This document shows positions 63,389 to 64,000 of a stretch of DNA of 64,000 nt, piece after piece. Position numbers and translations under genes: made by a program. The stretch spans positions 1,302,001 to 1,366,000 of the forward strand of contig NZ_CP100350.1 in assembly GCF_024204685.1 (NCBI RefSeq), in the 5' to 3' direction. Each line of letters opens with the position of its first letter. The first letter of the stretch is position 1. The notes below the pieces were generated by a model. It did not search any database. It was not told where the DNA came from and saw only the letters and a program-made list of their open reading frames with translations. The stretch is from Gilvimarinus sp. DA14. Its GTDB lineage: Bacteria > Pseudomonadota > Gammaproteobacteria > Pseudomonadales > Cellvibrionaceae.

Positions 63389-63419
63389 TTAGCTTGCTAA
63401 CTAATTAGCAGCTATTAGC
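63389..63419 (-). promoter_or_regulatory. Cluster of TTAGC/GCTAA half-sites upstream of the secretion operon
   Basis: Four copies of TTAGC or its complement GCTAA start at 63389, 63396, 63405 and 63415, forming one 5+2+5 and one 5+4+5 inverted repeat. They lie about 67-97 bases upstream of the pore gene, where an activator would bind. No known regulator consensus is matched. Confidence 0.4.
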
Positions 63420-63721
63420 TACCTAAATAACCAATCCAGGTCACCCAAAACGACAGACGCCAGACTGCTCGAACTCGCCCAAACAACACCAGGTAACGAT
63501 CAGGCCAAAACACTATAGATATAAAAAATGAAAAGCAATGCTGCCAAGACTTGCCGACAAGGGCACATTTTTCATCATTCTACAGACAGCAAGGCATAAA
63601 AAACAACATTTTCCTTACATTGGCTTATAAGAATTGGTTGTATAGTAAGCGAATTTATATGCCTTGGCTATGCTCTGGCAATTACAGCTCATAACACAAA
63701 GGATCTGAAAGAAGAGAGATG

Positions 63722-63753
63722 CAAAAAGAGGGAGCGACCCTCGCAAGGGCCGC
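63722..63753 (-). terminator. Terminator of the phoH-like gene
   Basis: On the - strand GCGGCCCT pairs with AGGGTCGC (8 bp with one G-U) around a TGCG loop, followed by TCCCTC and TTTTT. It lies about 20 bases after the stop codon. Confidence 0.75.
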
Positions 63754-63771
63754 GATACTTGAAGAGACAAT

Positions 63772-64000
63772 TTAACTCAGTTCATAGCGGTCGATAATAT
63801 CCCGCACCAATCCACTGCGTACAATGTCCTCACGCTCAAACTTATGTACGTAGACCGAGGCAAGATCACCGAGCTTATGCACGGCATCCGATAATCCGTT
63901 AGGACCGCGGATATCACTCTGCTCGACGTCGCCGTTGATAACAACTTTGCAGTCCTCACCAATACGAGTCAAAAACATCTTCATTTGCGCAACCGAAGTA
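63772..64000 (-). CDS. PhoH-family ATPase (C-terminal end; rest outside window)
   Basis: The frame is open to the right edge, and the visible ~75 residues are the end of a PhoH-type P-loop ATPase: T-S-V-A-Q-M-K-M-F-L-T-R-I-G-E-D-C-K-V-V-I-N-G-D is the characteristic segment after Walker B. It is followed by L-S-D-A-V-H-K-L and a final D-I-V-R-S-G-L-V-R-D-I-I-D-R-Y. The wording is closer to the E. coli PhoH branch than to YbeZ. The Walker motifs themselves are beyond the window. Biochemical role is unclear in the family (ATP binding, possibly RNA-related). The internal ATG near 63984 is not the real start. Confidence 0.88.
   Translation of the reverse strand, partial: TSVAQMKMFLTRIGEDCKVVINGDVEQSDIRGPNGLSDAVHKLGDLASVYVHKFEREDIVRSGLVRDIIDRYELS

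Larger units (their letters stand above)
63323..63771. other. Non-coding region between the secretion operon and the phoH-like gene
   Basis: About 450 AT-rich bases. The part next to the pore gene should hold the promoter of the secretion operon: TAGAAT on the - strand (near 63353) is a possible -10 with no good -35. It also holds a cluster of TTAGC half-sites listed separately. The middle shows no gene. Near 63640-63660 a + strand TATAGT with upstream T-rich sequence could be a promoter, but nothing convincing lies downstream of it. The right end contains the terminator of the phoH-like gene. Confidence 0.6.

Noticed and set aside
63719-63775. 18-residue frame on the + strand with a GAAGAGAG-like ribosome site
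   Set aside because: It coincides with the terminator of the phoH-like gene, is very short and has no family match; chance is the simpler explanation.

Overview
The window looks like chromosome from a marine or saprophytic gammaproteobacterium close to the Pseudomonas/Cellvibrio lineage. The evidence is gene order (TPR protein, lolB, ispE, tRNA-Gln, prs, rplY, pth, as in Pseudomonas), fairly high GC, class Ia nrdAB with a doubled ATP-cone, and a LapG/LapD/LapA-type adhesin system. No prophage, insertion sequence, CRISPR array or rRNA was seen.

Region 1 (1-5548) is a housekeeping block on the + strand: outer-membrane lipoprotein insertion, isoprenoid kinase, a tRNA-Gln(UUG), PRPP synthase, ribosomal protein L25 and peptidyl-tRNA hydrolase. 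Where Pseudomonas has ychF next, this genome has a secreted cyclophilin with a GlyGly-CTERM-like tail. Region 2 (5647-20951) mixes transporters and enzymes: a CPA1 antiporter with an RCK domain, a YihY protein, a DUF4212/sodium-solute symporter pair, an AEC transporter, an ATP-grasp protein, PurU, a chemoreceptor, an outer-membrane barrel, and an alkaline phosphatase gene broken by a single-base frameshift. Region 3 (20952-25955) is nrdAB. Its long upstream region holds a perfect DnaA box, a sigma70-like promoter, two candidate NrdR-like palindromes and a strong leader hairpin.

Region 4 (26029-63322) is about 37 kb devoted to one c-di-GMP-controlled surface adhesion system. On the + strand lie lapG (periplasmic cysteine protease) and lapD (c-di-GMP receptor with degenerate GGDEF and EAL domains). 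Converging on them from the right, on the - strand, are a TolC/LapE-like pore with an OmpA-like tail, a LapB ABC exporter, a LapC fusion protein, a LuxR-type regulator with a degenerate receiver domain, a 3364-residue giant protein, a second giant protein of about 5968 residues if its frame is repaired, and a 109-residue protein coupled to its end. In the standard LapA model, high c-di-GMP lets LapD hold LapG so that the adhesin stays plugged in the outer-membrane pore; low c-di-GMP frees LapG to cut the adhesin's N-terminal retention module.

Unusual features of this locus: (a) two giant proteins have retention-module-like N-termini but only one shows a LapG site and an RTX type I secretion end; (b) six perfect-length 19-residue helical repeats sit between the retention core and the candidate LapG site; (c) 24 near-identical 93-residue modules are arranged in three higher-order 1674-bp blocks; (d) a 5-bp tandem duplication inside that array breaks the adhesin reading frame; (e) inverted repeats lie at the lapG promoter, upstream of the large adhesin and upstream of the secretion operon.

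The right edge (63772-64000) holds the C-terminal end of a PhoH-family ATPase gene on the - strand, followed by a terminator.
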